Source: Pegoplata infirma
Taxonomy: Eukaryota; Arthropoda; Insecta; Diptera; Anthomyiidae
Assembly: GCA_963921195.1 (NCBI GenBank)
Contig: OY992538.1
Span: 85,559,904 to 85,623,903 of the forward strand
Direction of reading: 5' to 3'
Length of the DNA stretch: 64,000 nucleotides
Shown: piece by piece, positions 34,527 through 47,154 of the stretch
Layout: each line of letters begins with the position of its first letter
Position numbering within the stretch: the stretch's first letter is position 1
Notes under the pieces: generated by a model
What the model saw: the letters and a program-made list of their open reading frames with translations, nothing else
The model's database searches: none
Told to the model about the DNA's origin: nothing
Program-made: the position numbers and the translations under genes

Positions 34527-35870
34527 GATATGACACACATTAGATACCTGGGGAAGTTGTAATAACTTCGCTGATTTTCAACCGATTTTAGTTTTTTGTA
34601 CCTTATTAGAGAAGTATTTTACACAAAATCATAAAATTTAAGTAAAATTTAAATTTAAAAAAAAATTAAAAAAAAGTGCAATTTTCAAAATTTGAAAAAA
34701 AATTGAATGAATAGTGATCACGTCTCAAATTTTCCCAGCAAAACTTTGGTAATGGGTGGTGATTATATAACACATTACCAGGTAATGTATATAACTTATT
34801 TGTAGCATTATTTTATGATGTCTTACCAAACATTTGTTCCACACCGTATTATTTTCAAGTGAAAAATAATGCTTTACTAATAATTTCCAACGTAATGCAT
34901 GATTATTGGAAAAAATGTATTTCATATTTATTATTTCTAAACATTAAATCATGGATGACTTATATTTGGTTACATTATTTATTATTTCAAAGTTTGAAAT
35001 AATGCATTATTTATAATTGGATGCATAATGCATTACAAAACATAAAAAATAATTATTTTATAAAAAAAATGCATAAGTTTAAACTAGAGATGGGCTCACG
35101 ACAGGAAATTTCTAACGACACACACTCACGAGCATATTAATAAATTTAATACAAAATTACTTTTTCACTACTCGTAACGCCTTATATATTATCTTCTGGT
35201 ATGCTATATTATTTCATTTCTCGTAACCTATAAAATATCATATATTTTACACCTCACTCGTATTCTTCGTTATAAATTTATGACTTATTTTATACCTTAC
35301 TGGTATTCTTTGTGATAATGTGGATGCATTACTTTGAGTCTCATCGCCTGTTAAAATCATCAATGCTGCAATGTATAAAATAAGAGATCCTATACCTTAT
35401 TTTATACCTTATTTAGTAATCTAAGTTTTGCTGGGATGTCTTAAAAGTTGCGTAAATTAGAGTAGAATTTTTAGACTTTTTTATAAAAAAATCTAAGGTT
35501 TCAAACTTTTTCAAAAAGTCGATTTTAATTTTTAAACGTTAAAAAATAAGTGATAATTACTTCGAATAATTTTTTCATATTTTTTTTCTAAAACTACATT
35601 TAAATACCAACAAAACGTTGTCCAACTTTTTTTAAGATATCCGTATTTTTTACAGGTCAACATTAATTGAACATTTTAATTTATTATTATTTTTTTTTTT
35701 TAAATCGCCATTTTGAAAAATTGATTACTCAACACCAACTTGGTATAAAAGGCTGAAAATTGGTGTGCGAGTTGCATTTAATACGTGCTACATAATATGT
35801 ATATAAAAATAGGGGGTCGGGTCTAAAAGTGTGCGATTTGGCATGGAATGCCCTTATACAATTTAAAAAG
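34527..35870 (+). mobile_element. Single arm related to the 3721-8588 inverted-repeat element
   Basis: From ACACATTAGATACCTGGGGA to TTGGCATGGAATGCCC the order follows 6825-7670. A MITE of the CCCAGC type interrupts it at 34734-35435 where the older copy reads straight through (7228-7250). Outer termini are absent. Confidence 0.75.
34734..35435. mobile_element. MITE with TIR CCCAGCAAAACTT, copy 2
   Basis: 702 bp, collinear with 22561-23274 with one deletion of about 30 bp near 35140. Comparison with the uninterrupted relative at 7228-7250 places the insertion point to within about 2 bp, at TCAAATT/ATGTCTT. Confidence 0.88.
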
Positions 35871-36780
35871 CATATAAATTCGATATTACAGAACTGGCAG
35901 CAACCTGCATCCAAAAGAAAAACATAAACAGCAAAAATGGCAAAAAATTATTATACCAAAAAAAAAAAAAAAAAATGGCAAGAGGAGTTCAACAGAACCA
36001 AAACAATCAAAATGTCAGCCATTTATTTTGCAACATTAATTCAAACGAAACCGGAAACTTTCTCTCTGATAAAGTAAAACAAATATGATTTTAAACTGAT
36101 TTTTAACTGAAGCAAAATGATAAAAATGTTTAAATCAAATTTTCAACTCAAATTTTTGTTTGTATGCCTAAAAGGTCTTTTTATGGTTGGTGTCCTTAAA
36201 AATGAATTGAATAAATCATGCGGAAATTGTAGCTATCTGATACACAATTTTGTTTTATCCTTTTTCAAATCGTTTTTGTTTTTTTTCGCTTTTGCAAAAT
36301 TGTTTGGATAATTTTATTGGGGTTTTCAATAATCAATAAATGTTTTCCATGTGTATACATATTAGAGTGGCACGAATAATGACTTTTTTCAAATTTCGCC
36401 GATCGCCAGGCAAATTATGGTTCATTTTGGTCTTAACAGTAGAGATCACCTTTTTCAATAAAAAAAATTTATGTATGAAAAAGACGGAATTTCATGTATT
36501 TTTTTTTCTATGAATTTTAAGTCTCATCGTTCAGTAATTAAAAAAAAAATACCTTTTTCCAAAAAAGAAAAATAAAATGGAGCTGCAGTAAATCTTAGAT
36601 AAAATTAGATATGAACATATAAAAAGTCATATATAATTTAATATGATTGTATCAAATTATATATCATTATATCAAAACTTTTTTACTAGGGTTAATATTA
36701 AGTGCAGCCAGTGCCAGACAAAATTTCATTTGCTCATAAATTATCCAAAAATTTTTTTCTTTACTTTTGTAAAGCAACAA
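35871..36780. other. AT-rich DNA, no gene supported
   Basis: The 36370-36500 block (GAGTGGCACGAATAATGACT) looks like one end of an unresolved inverted-repeat element, with a possible partner at 41810-41880. An 84-codon open stretch at 36643-36897 runs into the composite repeat and is not a gene. Confidence 0.45.
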
Positions 36781-36969
36781 ATGCCGCAGAGTTTTGTACT
36801 CTTGCCCAAAAAATTAAATCATGATAATGTTTTATTTAATAAAAACTTTTTACGAATAACCCTCACATATTTGCAAAAAAAAATATGTAAGTGTTAAAAA
36901 AATATTCAGAAAAAAAGAACTCCAAGAAATTTATCAAATTTATCAATATTTACAAAAAAATTGGAAAAC

Positions 36970-37681
36970 TACACTCAAAATAATAACTCTGGTAAATTAC
37001 AGAAAAACTCTGCTAATTTAACAGAGTTCACCGTACTTTTCCAGCTAGCAACATTACTTGGTAATTTTACTAAAAAACTATGTAAAATGATTTTTACAAA
37101 AAAAAACTGTTAATTTACAGACTTTATAGTAAAATACTGGTTAAATATTAGCGTCTTTTAACAGAAAAAAACTCTGTTTTTTTACTATAAAACTCTGTAA
37201 AATACTTTGGACAAAAAAACTGTTAACTTACAGAGTCTCTAGTAAAATATTGGTTAAATAAAGCACCATTTAGCAAAGAAAAACTCAGTTAATTTACTAA
37301 TATTTGTAAAATATATTTGACGCAACCAAAATTTTATAGAAAAAACTCTGTAGTTAAATGAAGTTTTTTGGGAATTTTCTTTATTAAGTTTTCTGTGAAA
37401 TTAATGTTTTAAATACAGACAAAACTTAGTTTTTGGTTACAAAAATACAAAGTATTTTGCTAAAATCTGCATTTTTGCAGAAATATCTGTTAATTATCTG
37501 TAAAATAAAGATTACAAGGTTAAAAGTAATATAACAGATAAAACTTTGTTTTTTGTCACAAAAAATTCAAAGTATTTTCTTTAAATCTGTATTTTGACAG
37601 AAAACTCTGTCAAACATCTGTTGAATTGAGATTACAGTCATTTTACACAATGTATTTTACAGAGTTATTATTTTGTGTGTA
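36970..37681 (+). mobile_element. TA-flanked MITE, copy in composite repeat 2
   Basis: Same ends and internal order as 647-1400, with the right end mutated to TTTTGTGTGTA. Present at the same place in both composite copies, so it inserted before they were duplicated. Confidence 0.83.
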
Positions 37682-37910
37682 AGAACATATCAGAAAATAC
37701 AAAAAATAAGTCAGAAAAATGCAGATATTTTCAGAAAAAATCACAAAATTCAGAATAAAAAACAACTAGAAAATTTAGAAAAATCGGAATATATAAATTT
37801 TTTTTTTATTTATAATTAAATAAAAAAGTATAAAGAACTAATGCAAACAATTTTTTCCCTAACAAAAAGAAATGTACAAGCTAAAAAAAACTAAATAAAA
37901 AAAAAAAAAA

Positions 37911-37988
37911 AGTTGATAAATCACGGGATTCGATCACCGGACCTTCCGTTTTCCAGTCTGGCTCACCTCAGCTAGGCCACCGTAGCTT
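37911..37988 (-). repeat. tRNA-like segment (SINE-type head), copy 2
   Basis: Minus-strand box A TGGCCTAGCTGAGG and box-B-like TGATCGAATCC, as at 2111-2188, with three or four substitutions. Conservation of both boxes in the two copies is notable, but no intact tRNA fold exists. Confidence 0.6.
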
Positions 37989-38414
37989 ATTCACACATTG
38001 ATTTAAATTTTGTTATATTTCGCTTGCTTGGAGATACATATTCGATTTTCAAATATACTGGTTAGTATTGCCATGTGGTAATTTTTTGATTGTAATTTGA
38101 GGTGATGGTGATTGATTGGTAATTTGAGGTGATGGTAACAAATCTAATTGGAAATGCGATATTTGGTATGGCAATACTGCGTTAATCGAGTGACACCTAG
38201 CGCCGCTAGGTGTCACTACCAAAACTACTTATGTGTTTTTTTATTATATTTATTAATTTTAAATTATTGTCGAAGTTTACGTTTGTAATAAAATAAAAAC
38301 TATAATTCTTATTTTCTTTTTCGTTTAATCGTTAGCTTATATAGTCAAACTGAGGTGGCGTCCTGCTACTTTTTTAAAATTAGACCCCAGCCTAAAAACA
38401 TTATCATGTTAAAA

Positions 38415-38924
38415 TTGAATCTTGGTCTAAAATGGGTTAATGATAAATGTCCATAAAAAAAATATTATTCCTATCTGTGACATCTTTATCGTTTACTAAA
38501 ATGTATAAAAAACAAGTAAAAAAGTTAAATTCGACTTGGCCGAATCTATGAATACCCTCCACAATGCCATTTTTGAAGGATATTAAGTGAAAAAAATTAA
38601 CAATTTTGATTAGAAATATTTAATTTTGAGTAAAAAACTTTTTTTTTGTCATTTTTGTAAAAAAAAAAGAAAAATTAAAATTTTTTTTTTTTAGTGTAAA
38701 ATTTTTTCGAGTGTAAAATTTTTTCGAGTGTAAATTTTTTTCGAGTGTATTTTTTTTTAGTGTAAAAGTATTTCCGAGTGACGAAAATACTTTGTACAGT
38801 AATTTTTTGACTTGTTTGTTTTTATAGCATGTTTTTTTGTTTTTTTAATTTAAGTTGAAACCAATCTGAAATTCATGATTTTGCCGATTTTGGTGGAATT
38901 CGACACGAACCAGGAATGGCAAAT
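38415..38924. other. AT-rich DNA with dispersed-repeat fragments
   Basis: 38540-38585 has the motif CGACTTGGCCGAAT with ATACCCTCCA, seen in several dispersed repeats of the window. 38586-38800 is the T-rich repeat shared with 3168-3340, with four TTTTTTTCGAGTGTAAA-type units. Confidence 0.5.
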
Positions 38925-39554
38925 GTATATGAGGCATTCCACACCAAATGTCCCGCTACAGAAAAACATGTGTCCGTGAATTTCTGAATAGGTTGTATTA
39001 GGGTTGCCATCCGTCCTCTTTTCCCCGGACACCGTCCTCTTTTTTAGGGCGTCCGGGGCAGTCCTACTTCTTTTTTAGAAAGTGTCCGGGGTTTTCCTAC
39101 TTTTTGGACTTTTCCACATATTTTTTTTTTATTGCTTCTAAATTTTTGAATTACACAGTGAGGCAAATGGTAGGGGTCAGTGATCGGTTAAACTTAACGC
39201 CAGCTACAACTTTGCTGAACATCACTTTGCAAGTAAGTAAGCTCTATATGTAGCGCGAAAATCACTACGCTGTCATCACTTCTTATCAACTATTGTGTGT
39301 CTTAAGGTTTGCCCTCCAAAAAAAGATTTGTATTTTAAAAATTTCCATTTGCATTTCAAAATTTTCTAGAAGATTTTAAGAAAATTTCTTTCGAATTTCT
39401 AAAAAATCCATTTGTATTTTAGAAATTTCCAATTGTGTTTTAAAAGTTTCCATTTGTATTTTAAAATGTTCTAAATGCTTTTCAGAAAATTCTATTTCAT
39501 AAAAACCCTATAATAATGACAAATCGCTAATGTTTAAACAAGCATTTTAATCTA

Positions 39555-39710
39555 TATTGAGCTCTACATTCATTGAGAATTACAGGAAGAAAGTTCTACA
39601 ATCTCTAGTAAGATCACAATCGTGTTGAATATTTGACTATCGTGATCTCGCTAAGAGATTGTACAGTTTTTTTTTTTTTTTGGCTAATTATCAATGAATG
39701 TAGGTTGAAT
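39555..39710. repeat. Imperfect hairpin, about 155 bp
   Basis: CTACATTCATTGAGAATTAC at 39564 and CTACAATCTCTAGTAAGATC at 39597 return complemented by 39705. It looks like a small MITE inside the 38999-42909 element; target duplication not seen. Confidence 0.6.
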
Positions 39711-40046
39711 ATTAATTGATATTTTTGTTTCAATACTAGCGATTACCATTTCAATTCCATTTGCTACTTGTAGTAAATGGTTTTTATATTTGCTAAATAA
39801 TAAAGTAATTAATAAAAAAAAAATAACCTCGAGCTAGAATAAAACTACTCAAAATATAATATTTTAAAGGTCGAAAACAATTTTTATTTTTTAATAAAAA
39901 TTTATCAGGATTTCCATTTAAATTTCAAAAATTTCTGAATACTTTTCAGAAAATTCCAAAAATATTTCAAAAATGCAGATTTTTATTTCAAAATTTTCGA
40001 AATGCTCTTCAAAAAACTTTGAAAAAAAGCATTAAGAAAATTTTTA

Positions 40047-42651
40047 TATATCGGCCATTCCATGAGAGACCGCCCAAAAATGACCCTTTTTTGACTGACG
40101 GTCCTTAGATTTCCTTAATATTTTGCAGAGAAATACTCTATGGCCCCATATAAAGATTTCATTTTTGAGTTCGCCAAAATTCAAAAAACTCGCGATTTTA
40201 TTCGATTTTTTAATTTTTGAAAAACTAAAAAATCGGTCAAAAGTGTCTCAATTAAAAAAGCCATATCTTTGGTAATTCTTAATGGATTTAAATGCTCAAA
40301 AGCGTGTTGGGATAAGACTATTGTCTACTTTAAGAAAAAAATTACAACAAAATATTTTTGTTAAAATAAACTGCATTTTTCCGCAGTTGCACTTTTCAAA
40401 TGCATTTTTCTCTGATTTGAGTATCATCCGATTTATTTTTTGTTAGCATTTTTCGAAAATTTAGAACTTTTACTTTAAATTGGCATCTTCAAATCTCTGG
40501 GACGCGCGGTTTTACTATGTTCAATTTTTGTTTTAAGAAACTTCTTCCAAAATTTTTCTTTATTAAAGAGAAAAAATTTAAAATATTAAGCTTTAATTTT
40601 TTTTTTATTAGGTAGCACTCGTATACATAACTTTAATAAGACATATATTCTGTTATAGAGATTATATCTGAATGATTTAAGTATTTTATTGCAATGATTA
40701 TTTTTTTCATAAAAAGTAGTAAAATATTAATTAACCCAGCAAACATTGTATTCTTATATTGCGTCGATTGCAAGGTCGATTATGGTTTCATTTGTCTAAA
40801 AACTATATACATATTGAACATTTTAGCCAAATTAAACAATTTTAACCCGTGTCGCTAGGAGGTTTAAAAATCTAGTCAAAAAATTTTTGAGTGTTCCGTT
40901 ACACAGAAAAAACAGCCTCTTTTTTGTTGTTTTGTCCAATAAAAAAATATTTTACAACATAAAAGAAAACAAATTTGGTCAAAATGAAAGACGATTATGT
41001 GAGAAATAAACTACTTTAAATTTTTTTAATTTTGGTTCAAAATTACGCCCGCTATTGGAAAAAAATAAAAAATAAAATTAAAAAATCAATTACTAAATTC
41101 ACCGATTCAATTACTTTAGTATTTGAATTTCCTCCGAGCACGAAAATTGTAATATTGATTACTCAAGTAATTGGTCCAATTACTAAAGTAATTTGTTCAA
41201 TTATTTTAGTAATTGAACCAATTACTTGAGTAATCTATATTACAATTTTCGTGCTCGGAGGAAATTCAAATACTAAAGTAATTGAATCGGTGTATTTAGT
41301 AATTGATTTTTTGTAATTTTTTTAAATTTTTTTTCAATAGAGGGCGTAATTTTGAACCAAAATGAAAAAATATGAAAGTGTTGGTTTCTCACATAATCAC
41401 CTTTCATATTGACCAAATTTTTTTTCTTTTATGTTATACAATATTTTTTTATTGGACAAAACAACAAAAAACAGGCTGTTTTTTCTGTGTATCTCAGAAA
41501 GACTGTTTCAAATTTAAATGAAATTTTAATATTTGGATTTATTAGGTATTTTATTAATTTATTTCATTATTTTCAAACAAAAAAGTTTAAAAATGGTTTG
41601 AGTTTAGTGGAATTTGATAATAAAGTAAATCCAAAAAAATAAAAATTATTAAAAAAATTAAAAGACGAAAATAAAAAATTGATAAATTTTCGATTTTGCT
41701 TGAAACAATTTTTGTCCTGATGCAGGAAAAAAATTGTTGCATTTCTTGCACATATAAATTGTGGGGGTCAAGAGGGGATATTTGTTTCATTTTCTAAAAG
41801 ATGAGGCTTAACATTCATAACAAAATTTGCCTGAATTGCTAGCTTTTTCATACATAAATATTTTTTTTAAAAGATTATCTCTACTATTCGGAAAATATAA
41901 TAGCGGATCAAAATTGCTTAAATCAATTAGATATAACCAGTACAACAGAAAATATGTCTCAATAAAGTCAAAAAAGTTTTAAAACTTTATATTTGAAATT
42001 TTCTAAAAATTCAACATTAAAATGCTTTTAAAATCATTTAAATATAATTACCACAAGAGAATATGTGTCCCATTAAAGTTACGTATACGATTGCTACCTA
42101 ATAAAAAAAGTTTAAACCTTAATATTTGAAATTTTTTCTCTTTAATGAAGAAAAATTTTGGAAGAAGTATCTTAAAAAATAAATTTAACATAGTAAATGG
42201 GCGCGTCCCAAAGGTTTGAGGATGCCAATTTAAAGTAAAAATTCTAAATTTTCGAAAAAAGCTAACAAAAAATAAATCAGATGATACTCAAATCAGCGAA
42301 AAATGCATTTGAAAAATGCAACTGCATAAAAATGCAGTTTATTTTGCCAAAAATATTTGATCGTAATTTTTTTCATAAAGTGGACCACAGTCTTATCCCA
42401 ACACGCTTTTCAGCATTCAGATCCATTAAGAATTTCTAAAGATATAGATTTTTAAAGTGAGACACTTTTGACCGATTTTTTGGTTTTTTAAAAATGAAAA
42501 AGTCGAATAAAATCGCGAGTTTTTTGAATTTTGGCGAACTCAAAAGTGAAATCTTTATATGGGCCCATAGAGTATTTCTCTGCAAAATATTAGGAAAATC
42601 TAAAGACCGTCGGTCAAATTTTGGGCGATCTCTCATGGAATGGCCGATATA
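40047..42651. mobile_element. Inverted-repeat element, TIR TATATCGGCCATTCCATG, copy 1
   Basis: The arms match over at least 150 bp from each end (GAGTATTTCTCTGCAAAATA near 42568, complemented near 40130) and more loosely further in (AAATGCAGTTTATTTTG blocks, TTAAGCTTTAATTTTTTT blocks). Terminal bases are compatible with a TA duplication. Same family as 59201-61381. Nested inside the 38999-42909 element. Confidence 0.85.
40900..41491. mobile_element. TA-flanked palindromic element, TIR CACAGAAAAAACAG
   Basis: Element 40902-41489 with TA on both sides is nearly one complete palindrome. The outer arms are CACAGAAAAAACAGCCT and its complement; the inner arms are TCCGAGCACGAAAATTGTAA and its complement, with ACTAAAGTAATT simple sequence at the centre (about 41190). 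Innermost of three nested elements. Confidence 0.85.
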
Positions 42652-43063
42652 TAGAATTTATATAGAAATTTTTGATATATAATTGGAAATAATTGAGAAT
42701 AATCTTTCTCAAAATATAATTGAAAACTTTTTTTAATTATAAGTGGAAATAAAAATTGTTTTCCTAATAAAAATACTACTACATTTTATTTATCGCGTTG
42801 TTGACTTTCTTTAAATTAATTTATAAAAATTGTCCTCTTTTTTGGGTAAAATGTCATCCTTTTTTGAGGTTGACGTCCTCTTTTTCTCAAAATGAAAATG
42901 GCAACCCTGGGTTGTATGAATAGGCCTATATGTAACTAAGAAAATTGCGTTTTTTGGTTTTTAAATTTTTCAAAAACTGGAAAAATGGTTAAATTTTTGT
43001 CGAGTTGCCTTGTTTAAATATTTATCAAATTAAAACGGAATGCACCAGAATATTAAAAATTTA

Positions 43064-45137
43064 CATTCTTACAGGCACGTGCGCAGGAATTTATTTTGGG
43101 GGGGCCCAAAATTTTTTTTAAAAATTTCAATTTTCGAATCAATGTTTTTGAGCCTAAATTTTTTTTTACATTTTTAGAAAACATAATATATATTTATGAA
43201 AAAAAAGGAGTCGAATTAGGTTTTAAAACAAGAATTTGAAAATTTATGCAACTTTTCCTAAAAATTCTCAATTCACGCATGTCCCAGAGGGACACCTTTT
43301 GAATTGTCCATTCACTTTTTAAAAGTTTTCGGATTATAAATCATTTTTATGCAGAAAACTTCTAAGAACATTTTTGGAATAGAAAATCCTCCGATCCTAA
43401 GATATAGTAAAATCAAAAATTTTGGGACATTTTTAGAACGAAAAACTCCTTAAATTGCGGATTTTTTTTTTAGTTTTACAGTTTTAAAAAAAAAAAAACT
43501 AAAAAAATTACAGTAGAAAAATTTTTACTATAGTCACGATTTAAAAAATTGTTCGCACAGAAAATTCTCAAATTTTGATACATTTTTTGTACCCAAAAAG
43601 TCTGATACTATGAGAATTTTTTCGTGAAGAAAAATTCTCAGATTATAAGATATTTTTCGTATAGAAAAAGTCTTAAATTCTGAGACGTTTTTCGTATAAA
43701 AAAACTCTCAGATTCTAAGAAAAAGTTGTTTGATTTTAAGACATTTTGCTTATAGAAAAATTCTCAATGAGAAACTTTTCGTGTAGAAAAATTCTCAATT
43801 TTTGAGACATTTTTCGTATAGAAAAAATCTCAATTTTTGAGACATTTTTCGTAAAGAAAAATTCTCAATTTTTGAGACGTTTTCGTAAAGAAAAATTCTG
43901 ACATATTTTTTGTTCTGAAATACTCTCAGATTCTAAGACATTTATTGTATGGAAAAAGTTCTCAGATTTTGGGACACTTTTCGTTTAAAAAAAATGTCAG
44001 ACTCTGAGACATTATTTGTATTAAAAGATTCTGAGATTCTCTGAGACATTTTTGGTACTAAAAAAATTCTCAGATTCTGAAGCGTGTTTCTTATTGAAAA
44101 ATTCTCAGAGTCTGAGACATTTTTCGTATAGTAAATTTTGCTATACGAAAAATGTGTCATATTTGTATAGACAAATACTGATATCCTGAGACATTTTCCG
44201 CCAGAAAAATGTCTTGGAAGAAAAATGTCTCAAATTCATATTGAAAAAATCTAAGATTCTGACACATTTTTCGTATTGATTTTTCAGATTCTGAGTCATT
44301 TTTCGTAAAGAAATATTAATTTTTTTGAGACATTTTTTGTATAGACAAATTATTTGATTCTAAAACATTTTTCGTATAGAAAAAGTCTGAAAAAATATTA
44401 TAATCTTAAAAATCTCTTATCCATTTATTAAATGAGAAAATCTAAAGATTCTGAGACATTTTTGTAAAGAAAAGTTCTTAAATTCACAATATTTTTTGTC
44501 GATTAAAAATTTCCAGTTCTATATAGATATTTTGAAAAAAACTAAACTTTAATTCATTTTTTTGTGGACAAAAGTTCCCGATTCAGAGGAGATTTTTCGA
44601 TTTAAAAATTGTTAAATTTGGAACTTGGATTTTCAAAAGATTATTAAAATGAGTGTAGACGACATAATTTGCAATGCATATGTTCTGAAACATTATTTGG
44701 CAAAAAAATTCACAAACTCTTTGAAAAATTTCGTAAAAAATCTTCGTTTTCACCAAAACTATAAATTTTAATTTGGAAATTATCATTTGTATTTCTGAAA
44801 ATTAAAATATATTTTTAAATATCAAAGTTTTTCGGCTGATCACAAATTTAGTCAAATGTGGCTGCAGCTTTTAGTAAATTCGAGAGAAAAGCTAAGGGAA
44901 TATTCATAATGCATAACTTACTTGATCAATCGCAATTACCGTTAAAAGGTGTCCACAAATCCACACAATATTTTTTTCATTTAAAATTTTTTTTGTATAT
45001 TTTTCAATATTTCGAAATTTGAAAAATAAAAAAGTGGTATATTTTGTAGTGCAATATCTTAAAATTTTTACATGGCCAAATCATTTTGGGGGGACCCGGG
45101 CCCCCAGGGCCCCCCTGCGTACGTGCCTGCATTCTTA
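43064..45137. mobile_element. hAT-like element, 2058 bp, carrying satellite repeats
   Basis: The terminal repeat CAGGCACGTGCGCAGG (43072) pairs with CGTACGTGCCTG (ends 45129), followed inward by GGGGGGGCCC and GGGCCCCCC runs. Flanks CATTCTTA at 43064-43071 and 45130-45137 are a perfect 8-bp duplication. The interior from 43550 to 44500 is a degenerate version of the 35-bp satellite. No transposase frame. Confidence 0.92.
43550..44500 (-). repeat. Degenerate 35-bp satellite inside a hAT-like element
   Basis: About 27 diverged units of the type ATTCTCAGATTCTGAGACAT followed by TTTTCGTATAGAAAAA. The TTTTTCGTATAG variant distinguishes them from the free arrays. Only scattered units are intact. 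Confidence 0.85.
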
Positions 45138-45260
45138 TATAGTTTTCTGGGCTATCAATTAAAATTTTTTTTTTTGGAAAATTTTCAGAACCCGTTCTGA
45201 AATTTTCCATTTTTTAAAAAAGTCAATTTATTAAAAATCCAGCCACATTTTTTTTTAAGT

Positions 45261-47154
45261 TTGGGTGTTTGTCTATCCACACAAAAAAAAAATCAGGATG
45301 ACATTTTTCGTATTTTTCTAGAAAACCGCATTTTAATAATGGATTTTATAAAAATTCTGTAATTCTTGTGTATTTTATTTTGTCAACCTCGTGTATGAGT
45401 ATTCGAAATTCGTTGGTTTCGTAAATATTTATTACTCATACGCAATGATGACTCTACAAAGGATGGTTTTTACACTTAACCCTTTCGCTACATTGTATCC
45501 ATATGGATGCACTCATTGTTTTGGTCATTTTACAATATACGGGCCAGAGAAATTTTGTGGATTTGAAAAAATCTTGATGGTTAACTATTTTTCTTTACGA
45601 TGGATGTGTTCTAATAAAAACATTTACAACCAGATAATTCTATAAGCAACATAAGATTGCGGAATTGAAATTTTCAAAATAACGTAAAAGATTTTTCAAA
45701 GAAAATAAACGTTAAAAAATTAGCAAAAATCGTAGAAACATCGGATAAGTTTCTAATAAGGCGCATTTTTTTATTAAAAGTTTTACGAAAACTACAAAAT
45801 TCGATTTTTGGAAATATTCCAACCGGTTTTTTAAATATAGCCTGTCATAGTTTTAGATTTACTTGAATATATCTCCTATAGGGGGCGCTGTAGAACGTTT
45901 TTGTAAAAATTGAAATACTTTCTAAGTATAGGTCTATATTTTCAAAAAGTATGGTTCAAAAATATCCAGCCAATAAAAAATAAATTTATTTAAAAATGCT
46001 TAAAAGAAAAAAAAAATTGTAAAAAAGCACTAACGAAAAATTGAAAAAGTTAGTGTTTTTTCTTAGTTTGGCACAAAGGACAAAATTTTAGAGTTTTGAG
46101 GCATCAAAAAGCACCATAGGCATCAATAGTGCCGAAAGCACCAAGTTGGCATCACTGGGGACAATGCACTGTTCTTCGGGTGATCGGATTTGACTCAAAT
46201 TAAGTTTAGATAAAAGACTGTCTCAAGTTCTATGAAACGGTCAATGAAAAGAAATTTGTATTTTCTTTTTTCAAAAATTTTTTTTAAACGTAGAAAAAAT
46301 CGCCATTGTTTACAAATTTCAAATAGCGATATTTCAAAAACGGTTCGAATTGATGTTTTTGGAGTCGTCTTTTACAAAATAATTCTCATGTCTTAAACAC
46401 TTAATACAATACCACTCTAATGTGAATGCCTTTGGATACACTTATTGTTAGTAAAGTGCTGTTCAATATTAAAGGAAAAAAAAAAGAACTTTAATTTTAT
46501 ACAATTTAAATTAACAGCTCGACTTAGAATTATATAAAAAATATCCTCTTAGACTTCCAAATGGAAATTGTTTTAGTATAATGTAGAAAAAAGCAAATTT
46601 ATTTTCCAATTACTTTCGACAACCCTGTAGATGTTTATTTTTATTTTATTCATGTTTATAAACCAATTTTTCGTTTATTCATAAGCAAGCAATCCTTTTA
46701 TTGTAGCTGTCGGTTATTTGTTTGCTATAAAAATCGCCCCAGTCCTCTTTTGAGTCTTTAATACTTTGGAAAATATTAAAAAAAAAACTTTTGTTTGTTA
46801 TTTGTATTTCATCCTTTTGTGGATAACGTTAATTTTGTTTATGTAAATTTTGATAGAACACTTGTTTAATGTTCTACAAGCGACTATAATAGATTATGAT
46901 GTTCATATGCTTAATAACGATATTGTTTGCTGAATTGCTAGAAACACAAACAAAATCTTTAAATCATGATACTTGTGTTGAGTTAGATTTTCTTTGGGCA
47001 TTTTTTGTTAACATATTATTTTTGTTAACAAAGGTTTTTAAAAAAATATATAATTCATAAGAATAATTTGCAAAGGATGGAAATAGCATCTTTAAAAATG
47101 TGTTTAAAGAGAAGTTTTATGTATTGTATCTATGAGCGGGACTATCTATGTTTC
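45261..47154. other. Unassigned AT-rich DNA, possibly partly unique
   Basis: An 84-codon open stretch at 45391-45645 (plus) has no recognisable domain or upstream gene signal. 46130-46425 (GATCGGATTTGACTCAAATT, then CAATACCACTCTAATG) looks like one end of an inverted-repeat element whose other end might be at 36370. 46560-47150 has no partner in the window. Confidence 0.4.

Larger units (their letters stand above)
31689..34534. mobile_element. hAT-like element, 2830 bp, with perfect 8-bp TSD
   Basis: Terminal repeats TAACCTGACCAAC/GTTGGTCAGGTTA bound 31697-34526 and are flanked by GATATGAC at 31689-31696 and 34527-34534. The related site at 6808-6830 is uninterrupted, which supports the insertion. 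Subterminal regions are full of AAAGCGGGA(T/C) motifs in opposite orientations. The inside carries a cluster of three 141-bp palindromes and a smaller hAT-like element. No transposase, so it is non-autonomous. Confidence 0.92.
36781..38414 (+). repeat. Composite dispersed repeat, copy 2 (without the hAT-like MITE)
   Basis: Collinear with 458-2585 and shorter by the 1592-2068 insertion. It provides the uninterrupted target site for that insertion near 37861-37876. Confidence 0.87.
38991..42917. mobile_element. hAT-like element, 3911 bp, with perfect 8-bp TSD
   Basis: TAGGGTTGCCAT at 38999 and ATGGCAACCCTG ending at 42909 form the terminal repeat, flanked by GGTTGTAT at 38991-38998 and 42910-42917. 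Subterminal GTCCTCTTTTT motifs occur at both ends. The interior holds a 2.6-kb inverted-repeat element, itself carrying a TA-flanked element. No transposase frame. Confidence 0.9.
38925..45260 (-). mobile_element. Old host element split by two hAT-like insertions
   Basis: Pieces 38925-38998, 42910-43071 and 45130-45260 together match the compact copy at 23995-24190 in reverse orientation (GGCATTCCACACCAAATG at the left, a CCAGCCACAT-type block at the right). The remaining 5.9 kb is insertions. Its own family is unrecognised. Confidence 0.6.

Noticed and set aside
45391..45645. 84-codon plus-strand open frame in a stretch without assigned repeats
   Set aside because: Higher complexity than most, but no signal peptide, domain, or conserved partner; cannot be told from chance.
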